Below, piece after piece: positions 1 through 13,827 of a stretch of DNA of 64,000 nt. This DNA is from Mangifera indica. Taxonomy: Eukaryota > Streptophyta > Magnoliopsida > Sapindales > Anacardiaceae. Both the position numbers and the translations under genes were made by a program. The first letter of the stretch is position 1, and the number at the start of each line of letters is the position of its first letter. The notes below the pieces were generated by a model. It was not told the DNA's origin, did not search any database, and saw only the letters and a list, made by a program, of their open reading frames with translations. The stretch is from the NCBI RefSeq assembly GCF_011075055.1, contig NC_058155.1:10325537-10389536 (forward strand), written 5' to 3'.

Positions 1-411
1 TTGAGTTTGAGTTGGGGTGGATGGATGTAGAGTGATTTCGGATGGGATGGTAAGTGATTTGGATGGTGGGGTAAGTGTTGGGGATTTATGTAAAATGGTT
101 GGGCTGAATGGACTAACCTTTATGTCTTTCTTTCATGTTGTAGCTGATATAGTACTAAGATTCCTTCTTGATCCTTGCAGACAGCATTCAGGGCTAAAGC
201 AAAAGAATTTCACCCAGATCAGAACCAGGATAATAAAGGTAAGTTGTGATCCACTGTCATAAAGGAAAATCTTGTAATATGGTACTGTTTACATGAACTG
301 GATATTGAAGTCTATTGCTTGAGTTTTGTTGCAGAGGCTGCTGAAGCGAAATTCAAGGAGGTAATGGTGTCCTATGAAGCTATAAAGCAAGAAAGGAAGG
401 ACATGAAGTGA
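1..411 (+). CDS. J-domain (DnaJ-like) protein, 3' end only
   Basis: Partial gene; the 5' part lies outside the window. Two exons are supported: 181-238 (after an acceptor ending CTTGCAG, before GTAAGT) and 335-411 (after TTGTTGCAG), joined in frame and ending with TGA at 409-411. The 44 residues include the HPD tripeptide that defines J domains (KEFHPDQNQDNK) followed by the helix III/IV pattern EAKFKEVMVSYEAI. J domains stimulate the ATPase of Hsp70 chaperones. The protein ends a few residues after the domain (QERKDMK), so here the J domain is C-terminal rather than N-terminal, as in several plant organellar or membrane J proteins. The subtype and location cannot be told without the upstream exons. 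Confidence 0.8.
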
Positions 412-3261
412 AGTGACAAATGTGCCACTGTGGTCAAAGCGATGCTCCAATATATTAAACAGTATCATTCAACTTTTTTCCTGTTAGTATTTAGTTATCG
501 ACCAAAGTTTTGAGTCCTTGGCAATTTAATTTTCCTAGATGGGTTCAAGTGTGAAATATAGATATTGTATTTCTAGGTTTGAGTCCAATATTGGGTATAT
601 ACGTGCAATTTCAGGTCATGTACTAAAAAGGGAAAATTATCTTACATGCATAAGCTTGCAACATGGGCAATTGGCAATTGGCCATTTTTTTAACCCTTGT
701 AGAAAAAATAATAAGCTCTTTGGTTATGCATGCTGATTATGGTTGATTATACACATTACATTTATTAATAATAATAGTAATTGTCATCGCTGGTTTAAAC
801 ATTTATGTCTCTGGTAATTTCTTTCTTTATTGGCCTGGATGGGTGGATGTTTGTTTTTTGTTTGTGTGAGACAATGACAATCTATAACAATCGAAAAATT
901 ACAAAAATAATTATGTAATTTCCCTTATCTGACTATTTCAGCACTGTTTTGCCAAATATTTACGTTAGGACAAAAAATAAAAGGGTTCCCAAATTGATGC
1001 CCTTCCATCTCCATGACCGGCGGCGTCAAAAACTAGTCGACAGATATAAGCCCCACAAATCAAATCTGTTTAAATTTGAATGACCCTAAACCGCAGAGGT
1101 AATTTTTCATTCTATTTTATGAAATTATATGTATATATTTTTAATATATAAAAAATATATTATCATATTATAATATAATTAGATTATTTTAAAATAAAAA
1201 TAAAATAATATTTAATCATATAATAATATATTATTTATATATTTAAATTATATATATAATATTATTCTTGATCATTTTAAGCACATTCCATTATGTTGAA
1301 ACAATGTAAAAAGAAATAAATGAGTGAATTACATTTTTTTCACCTAGGGATTGGCTTAAAAACATTTGAATATATAAATTATATTTTCCCTCACACAATT
1401 TACTTGAAATAAAAATAAGTAAAATAATCATTTTATAATCCAAAATTTTTGAAAAAAAATCTATCATAGATCTAACTTTAATGTTTTGATAATGACAGTT
1501 TAGCCTTTTTACATGTCTAAAAATCTATAATTTAATCTTTGTAATTTTGAAAACTTTAGATGCCTTTTTAAACAACTATAACTAGTTAGCTGTTTGTTGA
1601 GCCTCACAAGCAATATATGTCAATAGTTATGCACGAAGATTTCACTAACAGAAAGATCTTGTCGACATACACCAAAGCCGACAATATAGCCAGAGTAGGT
1701 CACCTCCACACAAAGAGACTTAGTGTAATGCAATTCACAGCCAAAGAAGAGCCAAGCCAAGTGAAGGGGTGGTCGAGACGCACACAGACTAGCTCTAATT
1801 CACGGCCGAAGAAAAGCCAAGGATTAGGTTGTTGCAAGCTGAATAGCCAAAGGATTAGGTCACCTAAAAGTAGAGAACACAATGAAAGAGAAGGGAGAGA
1901 TACAAGAATGCAGAAAAGAGAATGGAGTACAGGGTGGCTTGCTAGGGAAGGAAGCGTACTATGGCAATATTAGTGACGATGCAAAAGAAAATGATGTTGA
2001 TATAAGTTTGATATCCAAAAGAGTAATATACTAATAGAGTCTAAGTTTTAGATAATAAAGTATAATTTATACATTCAAACGGCGAAAAAGTGTTTTGAGT
2101 GCAACCCTTGGGATGGGAAAATGTGATTGACTCAAATTCAAGCTGTTGTCGGGTAGTGGGACAGATTTATGGATGACGCATGGTAGACAAAGCAAACCCA
2201 GCACCCACCGAACGAAAATAGCCCCCCACGTATTCATACCCCACATGCCCATCAATTCACAACTGTCCCACTCACATACAATTTGCAAGTTTTATGGCCC
2301 ATTTGATCATAAATACACAATCAATTTCCCGTTAACCATGCACCAGTAAAACTGTAATACTAGGTTCAGTTACAGTACCTCCAACAATTTAGTACCTTTC
2401 AACATGTGCAGTCCCTCGCACACATACAAACATCTAAAATATTATTTGTCCCATTTGTACTAAACGGTTTAGAATAGGTACTAAAATTTGCTATGAGTCC
2501 ATATCATGGTGATATCCAGCTGCATCCCAATCATAAATTCGGTGAGCCAACTTTGAAGTGGCCCACCCCACCTCTCAAAAATCAGAAAAATACTAGCCCA
2601 TGTGCTTAATCATACACATAAATGTGCTTTGAAAGCAACTTTAGTAATAATTTACACATAATCTTAAACTTTCTATACATTGAAGCAATTATGTAAATTT
2701 CAGAATAATTTTTTACCTTGTATGCATCAAGCACTAAAGGGTCAAAAAGTGATTGTGTGGGGAAACAGTTGAAATAAAGCAACTGGAGACTTATTCCTCT
2801 TTCTGCCATTGCTCAATTTATCCAAAATTAAATCAACATTCTCACATCAATTTACCGAAAAAGAAGAAAACCATCAAACTATTGTCCTACTGTAACTACT
2901 AAGATTCGTGTTTGATGTTTGAACGACATTTTTTCTTACAAAAGAATTGACTCAAAAACAAAAGAATCACAGACAAAAGAACAGAATAGAAAAAGAGAAC
3001 CTTACAAATGACTGAAGAGCATCACCAGTGTCTAATGTCTCTCTCTTTGGCCATTCTTCAGTTCATATTAACACAATTTTCTTTTCGTATGGGGTAGTGG
3101 TAGCGGATTTTGGACATGGGGGACAAGCAAGAAAGAAAGAACTCTCAATCATCGACAATCTCCTCACGGTTGTTCTCTTCTGGCGATACTCGCATTTCGT
3201 GTCCTCCCTTTGTAAGCTATGCTTAAATTATCCATATCCTACCAACTCTCTAACTTCCTGA
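412..3261. other. Intergenic spacer with AT-rich DNA
   Basis: The first few hundred bases are probably the 3' UTR of the J-domain gene. From about 1100 to 1560 the DNA is very AT-rich and includes a palindromic repeat. The last part (about 3000-3261) is probably the 3' UTR of the CSLC gene on the other strand. One exon-like stretch on the minus strand (2715-2810, followed by a GTAAAA donor-like site) has no recognisable protein similarity. I see no other gene. Confidence 0.5.
1112..1265. repeat. AT-rich palindromic repeat, family b
   Basis: An inverted repeat of about 150 bp whose core (ATTTAATCATATAATAATAT and its complement) recurs near 6553-6660, 8490-8650, 14440-14570, 27313-27480, 28600-28870 and 58930-59090. 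The two arms can pair into a hairpin, which suggests a MITE-like element. Target duplications were not resolved in such AT-rich DNA. Confidence 0.55.
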
Positions 3262-5741
3262 TTAATCAACCTGCTCACCGATTAAGTCTAGACCAACCAA
3301 CAGGAATGATATCCCCTGAAATAGCAAGAAGTAAAAATGGATACCCTGAGCGGACAAGAGACTTCTAGCTGAAGCTGTTAATAGAAGGAAAGCCAAAGTT
3401 AACTCCTTCATATATATCCTATTATGCTTTTTCTTTTTAGAAGCTTTTTGTTCCTGTTGTTTCATTTCCAACTTCACTTCATCAAGATTGGGTACTGAGG
3501 CCCCCTTATGATGTTTTGGCTCTTTCTCTACCAAAGAAATTAGATCACCCTCAGAGGAACGACCTGATTTCTTTGTAACAACCCATTCATATGCACTTCC
3601 AAGCTGAAATAGGCCAGAAATCATGGCATTGAACTTGGTGACTGACATTGTGTTCTCAAAAAGAAGGTAAGGGACAATGAATGGGAAGGATTTTGGAGCT
3701 GGAAGAATATTGAGAAATGACATGGTGGCAGGAATATAACACACAACCCAAGCTGGAAGCTCAGCTTCTGGGATAAACATTGTCATTGGGAGAATTATGC
3801 AGAAAAGGGTGAAAGAATAGAAGGGTAGGATCAGTTTCCTAAGGAGAAAGAAAAGAAAGATCAAATTGAATTTCTTCCATATGCTGATCTGCATAAAGCA
3901 AATCACATAATGATACCAGTCAGCTATGAGAATCTACATAAAGTTTAACACGTAAATATGCAAAAAATACTACAAAAAGAAACAGTGGTTTCAAAAAGTG
4001 TATACCTTGGATTTGATAATATCAGGCAAACATAACCGAAACAACTGCATCGGTCCAGAATGCCATCTGTGCTGTTGCTTCCTATAAGCTTCGTAAGATT
4101 CTGGCAGTTCACACTGGCACTGTGACACAGAAATAAAACAAATCAAGCCTTTAATATAAAAGGATTTACAGAGAGAATCAACAGTTTACTAGCATATCTT
4201 GAGATGAAGTGTACCTCGACATCATTGAGGAAAATGAATTTCCAACCTTGAAGATGAGCACGGACAGCAATGTCCATGTCCTCAACAGTAGTCCTCTCCA
4301 TCCACCCACCAGAATCCTCCAAAGCCTTAATTCTCCAAACTCCAGCAGTCCCATTGAACCCAAAGAAATTTAAAAACACACCATTTACTTGCTGCTCTAC
4401 TTCAAAATGAAATGCCAAATTTATATTCTGCAGCCTAGTTAACAAATTCTCATCTTTATTCACAAAAGACCATCTTGCTTGAACCAGAGCCAGGTCCTCG
4501 TTATCCTGTATTATCATATCACCTCATGCATTAAAATTTTCACTAGCAACAATGAGAGTCGAGTTCAAATAAGTAAATTCATTTAAAACAACAACAACAA
4601 ATAGTTACCTTAAAATGAGGGACAGTTCTTTTGAGAAAATCACGGGTGGGTTGAAAATCAGCATCAAAAATGGCAACAAATTCATAGTCTTTGACATAGC
4701 TACAATTCATAGCACACTTAAGATTACCAGCTTTATACCCTTCTCTAATTATTCTATGCCTGTACACAATGTGAGCACCCTCTTGTTGCCACTTCCGCAC
4801 CTCCTCTTTAATCATAGTTTGAGTGGTTGGATCATCAGAATCGTCAAGCACTTGAATTAAAATCTTTGATTTTGGCCAGTCTAAATTACACACTGCCGCA
4901 ATTGATTGTTGATAAACCTGAACCACAACATTTGTTTAAGTATTAAACAGTAGCGCACAACTTAGACAAAAGCTCAAATTTTTCAAAAATATATATATAT
5001 ATTTACCTCTTTTTCATTACACATAGGGATCTGAATCAGAACCATCGGAAAGAAACCTTTGTCACCGGTTTCAAGATCCGGGGTGTCATCTTGTTTGGCA
5101 ATAGGTTTAATTTTCTTAAACCTGATCCAGAAACAACCCAGACATAAAACAAGTCTATCCAAGCTCTGGATAAGAAACAGAACAATGCACGCATTTGCCA
5201 AAAACTGAAGAGGAGGAGCCAGATACTCCACGCGAATCAAAACCCATCGAGAATACAGTAAATCAAACAGCCCCTTGATGCTTAATGGGCTTGTAAATAT
5301 GTATTCAAGTTGTAGTTTTGGAGCACCAAAATGCCAGCCTTTAAAATAAGCCGAAATTTCAAAAACCAACAAAAGCACTGAGAGCCAAAGGAACACCTTT
5401 ATGCAGGAATAAAACCTGCTCTTCGAAGCTCGGTTCTCGGTCTGTCTACCCCTCTCAGTGTCGGCGTCGGTGCGGCGGGAGGCGACACGGCGGCGAACGA
5501 GGGAACCGAGAGAGAAGAATGCAGAGGCAATGGATGTTAAACAACCGGCGGCCTTGTGAGCTTTTAAAAGAAGAACCCAAGTGAGTTGCTTGGCATTTTT
5601 GTTGCGGGATTTGTTTTTGTCATTCGAGATTAAGAAATCATCTTCAGATGGGGCTTCAAGTTCGACCATTGACCAGTTTGGATTCTCCATCTTGACAACC
5701 ACAGGAGTGCCTCTATGAGACTCTTTCTTCCACCAAGCCAT
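3262..5741 (-). CDS. CSLC: Cellulose synthase-like C (xyloglucan glucan synthase)
   Basis: Family-2 glycosyltransferase of the CSLC group, which makes the beta-1,4-glucan backbone of xyloglucan in the Golgi. Exons: 5007-5741, 4609-4917, 4215-4505, 4006-4119, 3262-3888; all junctions are GT-AG and phase 0, giving 691 aa, normal for the family. Visible motifs: DDSDD at residues 270-274, DAD at 330-332, TVEDMD around 421-426 (catalytic Asp) and QQHRW at 460-464, the D,D,D,QxxRW signature. Hydrophobic segments lie near residues 115-135 and 165-200, with several more after residue 480, as expected for a channel-forming synthase. The N-terminal motif [19 protein letters not shown] is typical of CSLC. 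The start was set at MAWWKKE (5741); an upstream in-frame ATG at 5777 would add 12 residues unlike the family. It most resembles the CSLC12/CSLC6 type; exact orthology needs a tree. Confidence 0.95.
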
Positions 5742-6488
5742 GGCCGAGTTCTGTTTATTTTCCTGGATTTTCAGCAAAAAGCCGTATAGTTATAAAAACG
5801 ACCGGTGAAAAAGGCTAGGGGATGGATCTCATTGTGAGAATGGAAACACAGAAAACAGAGTGATGTTGTTTGTCTAGAAAGCTAGAGAGAAAGATTGACA
5901 AATATATAATAAACAAAAGAAAGAAAAAGGTCAGTCTTCGCCTCCCTTTCAAATACGGCTAGCTTGCAAAAGAGAAAGAAAGATTGAGAGTTTCAAATGT
6001 GATAGAAATGGAATACGAAGAACAAAAATGTATCATTATTGGTAACAGCTCAACACGTCTTTGTTTGATTTCTCTTCCAGAATAATACAAAAAAACAAAA
6101 CAGCACCACCACCAGTGCACCACCACGTTCTGTATCGTCAATTCATGTTCTTATGATTTGACAATAAATTACAATTTACAGACCAACTTCAAGCCCTAAT
6201 TATAATTACCCTTTATCCACCTACAGAATCTCCTTCTAAAGTCAAATAAATTCCCCAGAAACCCCCCTCCCATCTTTCCTTTTACGGCTGTAAATTTCAG
6301 GCGTGCGTGTGGAATCTGTAGGCGTGGTTGATCCGACTTTCCTCCGGTCTGGTGTTTTTTGGCTTTTCACACATGGCAATCATAACACGTGTCAAACGCA
6401 GAGGTGGATCTAGTTGAAAGTGAACGAGGTGATGATATTGATGACGAGAAAAAAAATTGTTGTGTGGTTCGGTGTTTATTTTTTTAAT

Positions 6489-6491
<3 letters not shown>

Positions 6492-6538
<47 letters not shown>

Positions 6539-6555
6539 TTATTTATTTATTTATA
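6492..6555. repeat. (AT)n microsatellite followed by (TTTA)n
   Basis: About 21 AT dinucleotides run from 6492 to 6533 and pass into five or so TTTA units. This is a plain simple-sequence repeat, likely to vary in length between individuals. Confidence 0.95.
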
Positions 6556-7609
6556 AATTAAATATATTATTATATAATTAAATTATTTTAAATTAAAAAT
6601 AAAATAATATTTAATTATATTATGATACATGATTTATTTTAATTATTATATATTAAAAATATTAATAAAATAATTTTTAAGAGAGAGGAAATCTATGCCG
6701 TTGGATTAGATTTAGATGAGTGAGCGATGACTGAGTCCTCCTAGTAAAGGTGCCGCTAATTGGAAACTTAAATTTGATTAGCTGGTTTGCCTTTCACGCT
6801 TCATCTCAAGAGCGTGCATTTTAAACTCCCTATGCTAATTACCTTGGGATTTGCGTTTTCTTGATTAAATCTTTACCACCCACCTGCCTTTTCCTGCACC
6901 CCTTAAATCTACCATCCGCCGCAGCAACTATCAATGCCTCCTTTCTTTGATTCTTTTGCTGACCCACCGCCTCATCGTGTAGTTGACAGTGAAATAACCG
7001 GTAATATGCAACAAAATGCTGCCCACCACCATCATCTCCCACGCCATAATCCCATGCCAATATCCCTATTCGACACGGCACTGGCTCTGGCTCTGGCTTG
7101 ACCCTGAAGTTTCCTATTTTCCTTGGATTTTTTTAAACACAAAATCTCACCCAAATTAGATTATCTTTTCAAAATTAATTTAACCATATTAAATAAGAAA
7201 AGTCTTAGATTTGATGACTGATTTTACAATTATTAAATCAGTTAAATCAAAGATCAATATTGTAAATATTATCGAAGATCACAGTTATGCAAAATAAAAA
7301 AAATGGTAGAACCAGATAGACTTCTTACTGTGCTACTGTTTTCACCGAGGGTAATAATAGGAAAGACCTATAAATGTGTTCTGCAGAATATATGCTTTGT
7401 TAAACATTGTAAATATTAAAATAAAATTGAGATCATGAAGCAGTAACTTTTTAAAACTGGCATCAAATTACAGTTTTTTTTTTTAATTTCATATTATTGT
7501 ATAATCATTATAACATTTAATTCAAAACTTCGGAAAGAGAGGTGATGATAAGGAGGACCGATGGCTAAAACAGAGTGATTGTCCAAAAATTATGACTAGA
7601 AAAAATCAA

Positions 7610-7766
7610 ACTCTACAAAATAAATAAAATAATTTTTTAATTTTTTAAAAATTATTTATTAAATAATAATTATACTCTTAATTTTATTAAAAACTTTAAT
7701 AAAATAATAAATTTTTAAAACTTGAAAAAAATACTTAATCCAGGGTGGGAATTAGTCTTTTTGATC
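7610..7766 (-). mobile_element. Foldback MITE, right half only (family a)
   Basis: The end GGGTGGGAATTAGTCTTTTTGATC at 7743-7766 is a diverged copy of the right terminus of the foldback elements at 41311-41911 and 57697-58400. The adjoining sequence (runs of AAATTTTTTAATTTT and TAAATAATAATT) matches the right arm of those elements. No left terminus is found, so this is a truncated copy. Confidence 0.5.
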
Positions 7767-8097
7767 TATTGTGTAAAATCAACAGCTTTAAGGTGAGCAC
7801 AAATAAATTACAGGAATTCTTATTATTACTAAAAGAACCCCTGCTGTTCTCCGTGAGAAAAACATACCATTAATTAATACTACCGAATGACGTGCGGGCA
7901 CGCTCCTCAAGTGCAAGTGCGTCTGCGGCTGTTGAAGCTTATAATTGGTTGCCAGCAATAATAGTATGATAAAAATGCTCTAAAATAGCCTCAGACCACC
8001 GACACTTCTAGCTATCTGTAAGAAAGTTGTGTAAAGGTAATTTTGGAATTTCAGGTTCAGACAAGTTAGGCTACAGTACTGACTGTAGCATGTCGTG

Positions 8098-8432
8098 ACT
8101 AGATTCGAATCCAATCTATTCAAATTTAAACTCAAGTTCTATTTGAACAAGCCCGAAACAAGTCAGTTTTATGCAAACTCATTCGAGTTCGAGCTCGAAT
8201 TACTCGCTAAAATTTATTAATTAAAAATTTTGATACAAAATGACGTCATTTCGACCAGTATGTATTAAAACTACATCGTTTTAATAATAAAATAGTTAAA
8301 AAATTGAGTTCAAAACGAATCAAACACAATTTGAGTCTAGCTTTCACAAACTTGATGAGCTCGAACTTAAACTCTATTATATACAAATTGAATCAAGTTT
8401 AAATTCGATTCAATTTGAATCCAACCCTACTT
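8098..8432. repeat. Degenerate repeat, family c
   Basis: A stretch rich in CAAATTTGAGTT-type words on both strands, with flanks (GATTCGAATCCAATCT and its counterpart GATTCAATTTGAATCC) that are inverted relative to each other, around a centre carrying AAAATGACGTCATTT (8237-8251) and ACTACATCGTTTTAA. Similar stretches occur at 9720-9975, 26448-26760, 26800-27180, 28000-28340 and 55310-55850. Confidence 0.5.
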
Positions 8433-11159
8433 ACGGCGGTACTCTTGTTTGTAGTGTTATGATCATGACTTGTCCATTCTGATATGTATTTTAATTAAAT
8501 TATTTTAACCTATTTTTTATATATAATTTTAAAAATATATATATTATTATATATATAATATTAAAATAAAACAATATTTAATCATATAATAATATATTAT
8601 TTATATAAATAAATTATATATTAAAAATATAAATACATAGTATTATTTTATATATTATTAAAATTATTATATTCAAATTTTACATTGAACGAACTCAAAA
8701 AGTTTTCGACCAAAGATATGTTATCCATTAATCACAATATATTGAAATTCAATTTAAACTTTTGTATAAATAATTAATTTCTTTATTTTTAAGATTTTTT
8801 TATTGTTACGATGATTTCATTTTTTTTTTTTTAATTTTTGATTAGGTTTAGGATTTTTTTTATTATGACTATTATTTTTCAAATTATCTCTATATGTTAA
8901 TACCTGGGTATTAACATATAGATGATTTTTAGATTTTCATTTGCTTATTTAGCCATCGGATGCACTATAGTGTATGTGGTGGAGCTGTACATTAACAGAA
9001 CTCTCTTGTAAGAAGTTTTTAGTTGTTGTCACGTGAACTCACGTATAACTACACTACTTTCAAATTTCAAAAACTAAAAAATGAAATGTCCGAGAACCGA
9101 CTAAAAGAGGGGCACAATTTCAGAAAGGATAGGGGACAGATTCGGAATTACAACGATATCAATGGTTTTGGATTCCTTGGACCGTTCAGTAGCGCGTGTA
9201 TAACAAGAGAAGATCAAAAACCGCAGGTGGTAAATAGAAATGTGGTTAACTGTAAGATCTAAGAAGCAAGAGAATAATACGTGGCGAAGCGGTGGTCCAT
9301 GGCCAAGTGAAGACACACAGGCCGGGCAGTAGGTAGGTTTTGCCGGCGGTGCATGTCGTGCCTCCAAGTATTTGTGCGCAATCTCCGCGGCTCGCCCACC
9401 TCATGACTCTTTCTCGTAAATTCGAATCCGGATACTTTTAAACTTTGACTTTATAAGTAAGAAGGGATTCGAGTTTAAGATGTTAATTTTAATTTAAATT
9501 TATTAATATTTATTTTTAATAAAAAAATTTTTTTGATAAAAATAAATATAAAAATGAACATAAAAATATTTTTATAATAAAAAATAGAGATATATATATA
9601 TATATATTTTAATAACAGAGATTTTTTCTAAAGAAATGCATCAATGCAGGATGGGAATGAGGATTGAAATTATTTTCTCGTTGCTATCTCTATTAAAGTT
9701 TGTCAAACTTTTCTTAATGTTGTATGAGTTTGGTTCCAACTAATTTGACTTTGAATTTGGTTATAGTATCGAATCGAGTAAAAAATAATTAAAACAATGT
9801 TATTTTAATATGTATTGATTAAATTAAAGTTATTTTTATTAATTTATATAAATTTTTTTTAGATGTGTGAGTTTAAAAAATCAAATACAAATTTGAATTA
9901 AAAAATATTTAACTTTAAAAATTAAGTGTAAATTCATTTAAATTAAACTCATTTGAATTAAACGTGTTTCAAATTTAAATAATTTCAATTTAAATATAAT
10001 TTGATTTATAATAACACCCGAGAGGTCAAAACCAAATATAACCTGATATACATGCAGTGTTATTTTTGTAAAATCAACTTTGCTTTTCGGTAGCTCAATC
10101 GAATTTAGCCAACCAAACCTGTGTGCTTTGTAATGAAAACATGAGACTTCGCCAGAAAAATTCCACTGGAAGCGTCCCAAGTGGTATTCTGTTTTCATGG
10201 ATGACAGCTTCATTGCTTTTGATTTTATCCTACAAATCAAATCATTATACGTTTGCTAATGCATAAATAAATGTTAAAAGTCGACGGCTTGAAAGATTCC
10301 ATTTGTACAAAGATTCAAATGGGTGAGCTCAATGATAATGCCCCAATCGAATCACTTTTCAAGTATTAAACTTTATTAATTTATTGTTCAACGATTTTAT
10401 GAATTATAAGCTTCATTTTATCGTATGTGAAATAATTTTCCTAATCAATTTAGACAATGACAGTAATTTAAATTAGATATAGATACAACTGTAAAAAAAT
10501 TTGACCTTCACAATGAATTTGTGTGATATCATCTGAACATTTTGATTGGATAGAACACAAGTGATTTTGATAGACGATTGATGGATTTTATATTAGAAAA
10601 CCATTGGAGAGGGAGAGAGAATACCGATGAATACATCAGAGTGAATCGTTCAAAAAAATAATTATGAGAAAGAGAGAATATATTTTTTGATAGGATAAAT
10701 ATAATATTTTAAACTTTAAGGAAGCGACTATTAATTTTAAAATATGAAACCCTAGATGGAAAAGATAAAAAAATAATATTTTATAATTAAATTTAAAAAA
10801 TTGTTAGTTTTTAAATTTGAAATAAGAAAATAAAATAAATTTTTAATCTTTTAGAATAAAATCTATAAATAATAATTTTATTTTTAATATTACCTATAAA
10901 ATTTAATGAACAAATAAATATTTAAATTTTTAAAATTTTACTTGGGAAGATTTGAAAATACACCCAACGTTATGTACTTGAGTTTGAGAGTAAAATTGTG
11001 TCTACATTACTTTACAAAACTGGGGAGTCAAGTCAATGTCCTTTGTTGAGTAAAGCCCAGTTGTCCCCGAAAGCTCATCCCATTAGGCCCGGTTTACATT
11101 TATCCATGGAGCGACCAAAAATACCATCACAGCAACTAGAAAGTTGCCCCTTTTTAAGG

Positions 11160-13827
11160 TCAGCCTCCAATGTCTTTATCAACACTAAAAATACTGTACA
11201 TGTCACTGAAGACTGCCACAGTGCTTGAAGAGACTGCCAAAAAGATCATTAACCATGGTACTATTCTGTCATTCTTTGTAGCAATTCCATGAGTATCTCT
11301 GCACAAACACAAACAGGAAATACTTAGGATTCTGGCTGATACAGGCAAATCTGAATCTGTTATCTTTCTTAATGTAGAACAACTGATGCAGTATGACCAA
11401 TATGCCTTAAAATTCGAGGCATCTAGGATCTGAGAGCAACCGAGAATTTTGATGATTCTCATAATTGCCAACGCTGGATTTGAATACATGAATTATTCTC
11501 CCTATAATAACTATTACTCACCTAAGGGCGACAGCAGCTGGAAAGATAAAACCAACAGAGACAGCAGCTGTGGCACCAGTGAACTGGAAGGCATCCCAGA
11601 TACTAGGCACAAAATTGGCTCCCACGAAAATAAATCCGATCAGAGCTACAGAGGCTAAGAAGAATCTACGGTTGTCAAATGCAATGGGAATGGCGTAGGG
11701 AAAAAGAAGTCCATCCAAATTGAGGCGAAGGGAGAAAAACACTACGGGGAAAACAAGCATCAAGTGGATTCCATAGCTTAATCTAACCACATCATCAAGC
11801 AATAAGCTATAGGGAATTCCGAGGTCACCATCAAAATTTGCAAGCACATCATCCAAAGTATGGTCCCCAAAGAGGAGAAGTCCAAAGGCACCGGTAGCAA
11901 CATAGACAATTGAGCATAATGAGAGCGATGTCCGAACAATGGATTTCATTTGACTTGTGTCCTTCAGTTCGTTCTCAATCGGGTGAACTGCAAAGCATAT
12001 TGAACAAGAGAACAGAAAAATAGTTACAAGAAGAGATAGCTAATCAAATGGAATATAACTATTTATTTATTTACGACGAATGTAATTTAATGCGAAATAA
12101 AATTCATGGCTAATTATTTTTCTCTCATTTCACAGTCAAAGAGAAACAAGATATTCAGAATTTCCATCTTGGACCATAATGCACTTAGTTGGACTCAACT
12201 CATATGAAGCAAAAGAGCTAACTGTTTCAACCAACTTACAACTAAAAAGCTTTCTAAATTAAACAGGAAGAAATAGTTCCAATTCCTCTTAAACCAATGC
12301 CAAAGTGCTTCAATGCATTTGTGTTTTATTTTTCCTCATATAAAATTATACAAATAAAATTTAAATTAATTGAACAGAATTAAAAGGAAGTTAAGTTAAA
12401 GAGGAGGAAATCCACACCAACATCGAGATGGAACCAATTCTTGAAGAAGCATACTACATATAATAAGTTCTCTATACCAAGGTAAATATGTATTTATGTG
12501 ATTGATGATGTATACTTCTAAAATAATGTATCATTTACAATACAAATTTTGGCATTTGCAAGCTTATGATGCAACAATAGTCTTTCTGTTAATAACTAAC
12601 ATCAAGTAACTATTTAAATGTGCTGCTAAGAACTCCAAGAGACATGACAGAATATTTACATCACAAGTCACAAAACTTACTATTGTGGTGACAGATATAA
12701 GCAGTGACTAAAACTGGGAATGAGGTAAAAAGCTTCCAAAATGATGTCTGGTCGTTAATTTCAGGCAACAATCGCGGTACTGCAATGCCTCCATATATAA
12801 ATTTAACAATCACCACTCCTGCTGTTATTGCCACAAATACAACAGCCAAACCCACCGATAACGCTGAAGTGTACTTCAATGAATCTAACATTAACAACAA
12901 AATGAAGTACAAAATCAATCATCAGTACGAAATAATGTCATAGACGGATGGCTAAGTGGCTCTATATATATTGAACACCAGTATAGTAATTCTAAGTAAG
13001 CATATTGAAGAAAATCCCTCACAGAACCAAGTTCAGTTATGTTATTTTAACATGGTGAGGCACTTCAGTCCAAGTCAATCAGATTAGTCAACAAATAAAT
13101 AGCAGGGAGACTTGACTTTACCAACGCTCTTGAAAGAAATGAGAGGAGCGAAGACAAAGAGGGTAGTGATGAGAAGCAATGTAAAGCGTGTAGTCCACCA
13201 ATGTTGACCGAACCATTCTTGGGCCAGGCCTAAATGATGTTTGCCATTCAACCAAGTACCCGATAGCACATCACCTGCCAATTCAAAAAAAAAGATGAGC
13301 TCTTTCAACCATCAACGCCAACCCTCCAACTGTAATCAGACGGCAGGCATTACACATGAATCAGCAAAGTCAGACTTCAAAATAATTAAGCACATGATAA
13401 ACAAAAAACATGAATTACCTATAATAATCATGTAGACAACGAGCACTCCCAAATTGTTCACAACAACGCAGACTTGCAGTAACGTCCGGCCGGCCCCACC
13501 GAAAGCGTCCGCCACGAGACCGGAATACGTCGTCGACTTGCAAGCTCGGCTGAATCTTATAATCATGTCTATCGAGGATTCCGTTAGCCAAGCAACGAAT
13601 ACGATCATAATCAGACCTGGAATTAAACCTAATTGCTTAACAGTTGCAGGTAAAGCCATGATTCCGGCTCCCACAACCGTTGTGGATAAATTAAACACCG
13701 CGCCTGAAAAGGACGCCCCATATTTACCAGCCTCGAAGTCGTCGTGCTTTTGCGGGAGCAGAGGGACTACTTTAGGACTCTTCCGGTACTTACGCTCGGG
13801 CCGGTCGACCGAGGACTGCATTGGCAT
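11160..13827 (-). CDS. AVT6: Vacuolar-type amino acid transporter (AVT6 group)
   Basis: Member of the amino acid/auxin permease (SLC38-like) family. AVT6 proteins sit in the vacuolar membrane and export amino acids from the vacuole. Exons: 13419-13827, 13122-13274, 12681-12884, 11522-11987, 11160-11298; all are GT-AG and the phases close exactly, giving 456 aa, the usual length. The N-terminal soluble stretch (residues 1-38) is followed by about 11 hydrophobic segments. The first one carries the family motif FNLSTTVVGAGIMALP (residues 45-60). Other family hallmarks are VDSLKYTSALSV and the HPIENEL loop in exon 4. The start is the first in-frame ATG, MPMQSSVDRPER. The subtype within AVT6 (A-E) cannot be settled by eye. 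Confidence 0.92.

Larger units (their letters stand above)
5742..11159. other. Intergenic spacer, repeat-rich
   Basis: The first few hundred bases are the 5' UTR and promoter side of the CSLC gene. The rest is AT-rich with a long TA microsatellite, the right half of a foldback element (7610-7766), palindromic AT repeats (6553-6660 and 8490-8650) and two degenerate repeats of family c (8098-8432 and 9720-9975). Short open frames, such as an 80-codon one on the minus strand at 6839-7081, show no recognisable domain. No gene is supported here. Confidence 0.5.

Noticed and set aside
1617..1973. 118-codon open frame on the plus strand
   Set aside because: No domain, low-complexity basic composition, no splice context or neighbour; probably chance.
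6839..7081. 80-codon open frame on the minus strand
   Set aside because: No recognisable family, and surrounded by spacer repeats.
9405..9445. TTCGAATCC word suggesting a tRNA gene
   Set aside because: No acceptor or anticodon stem can be folded around it.
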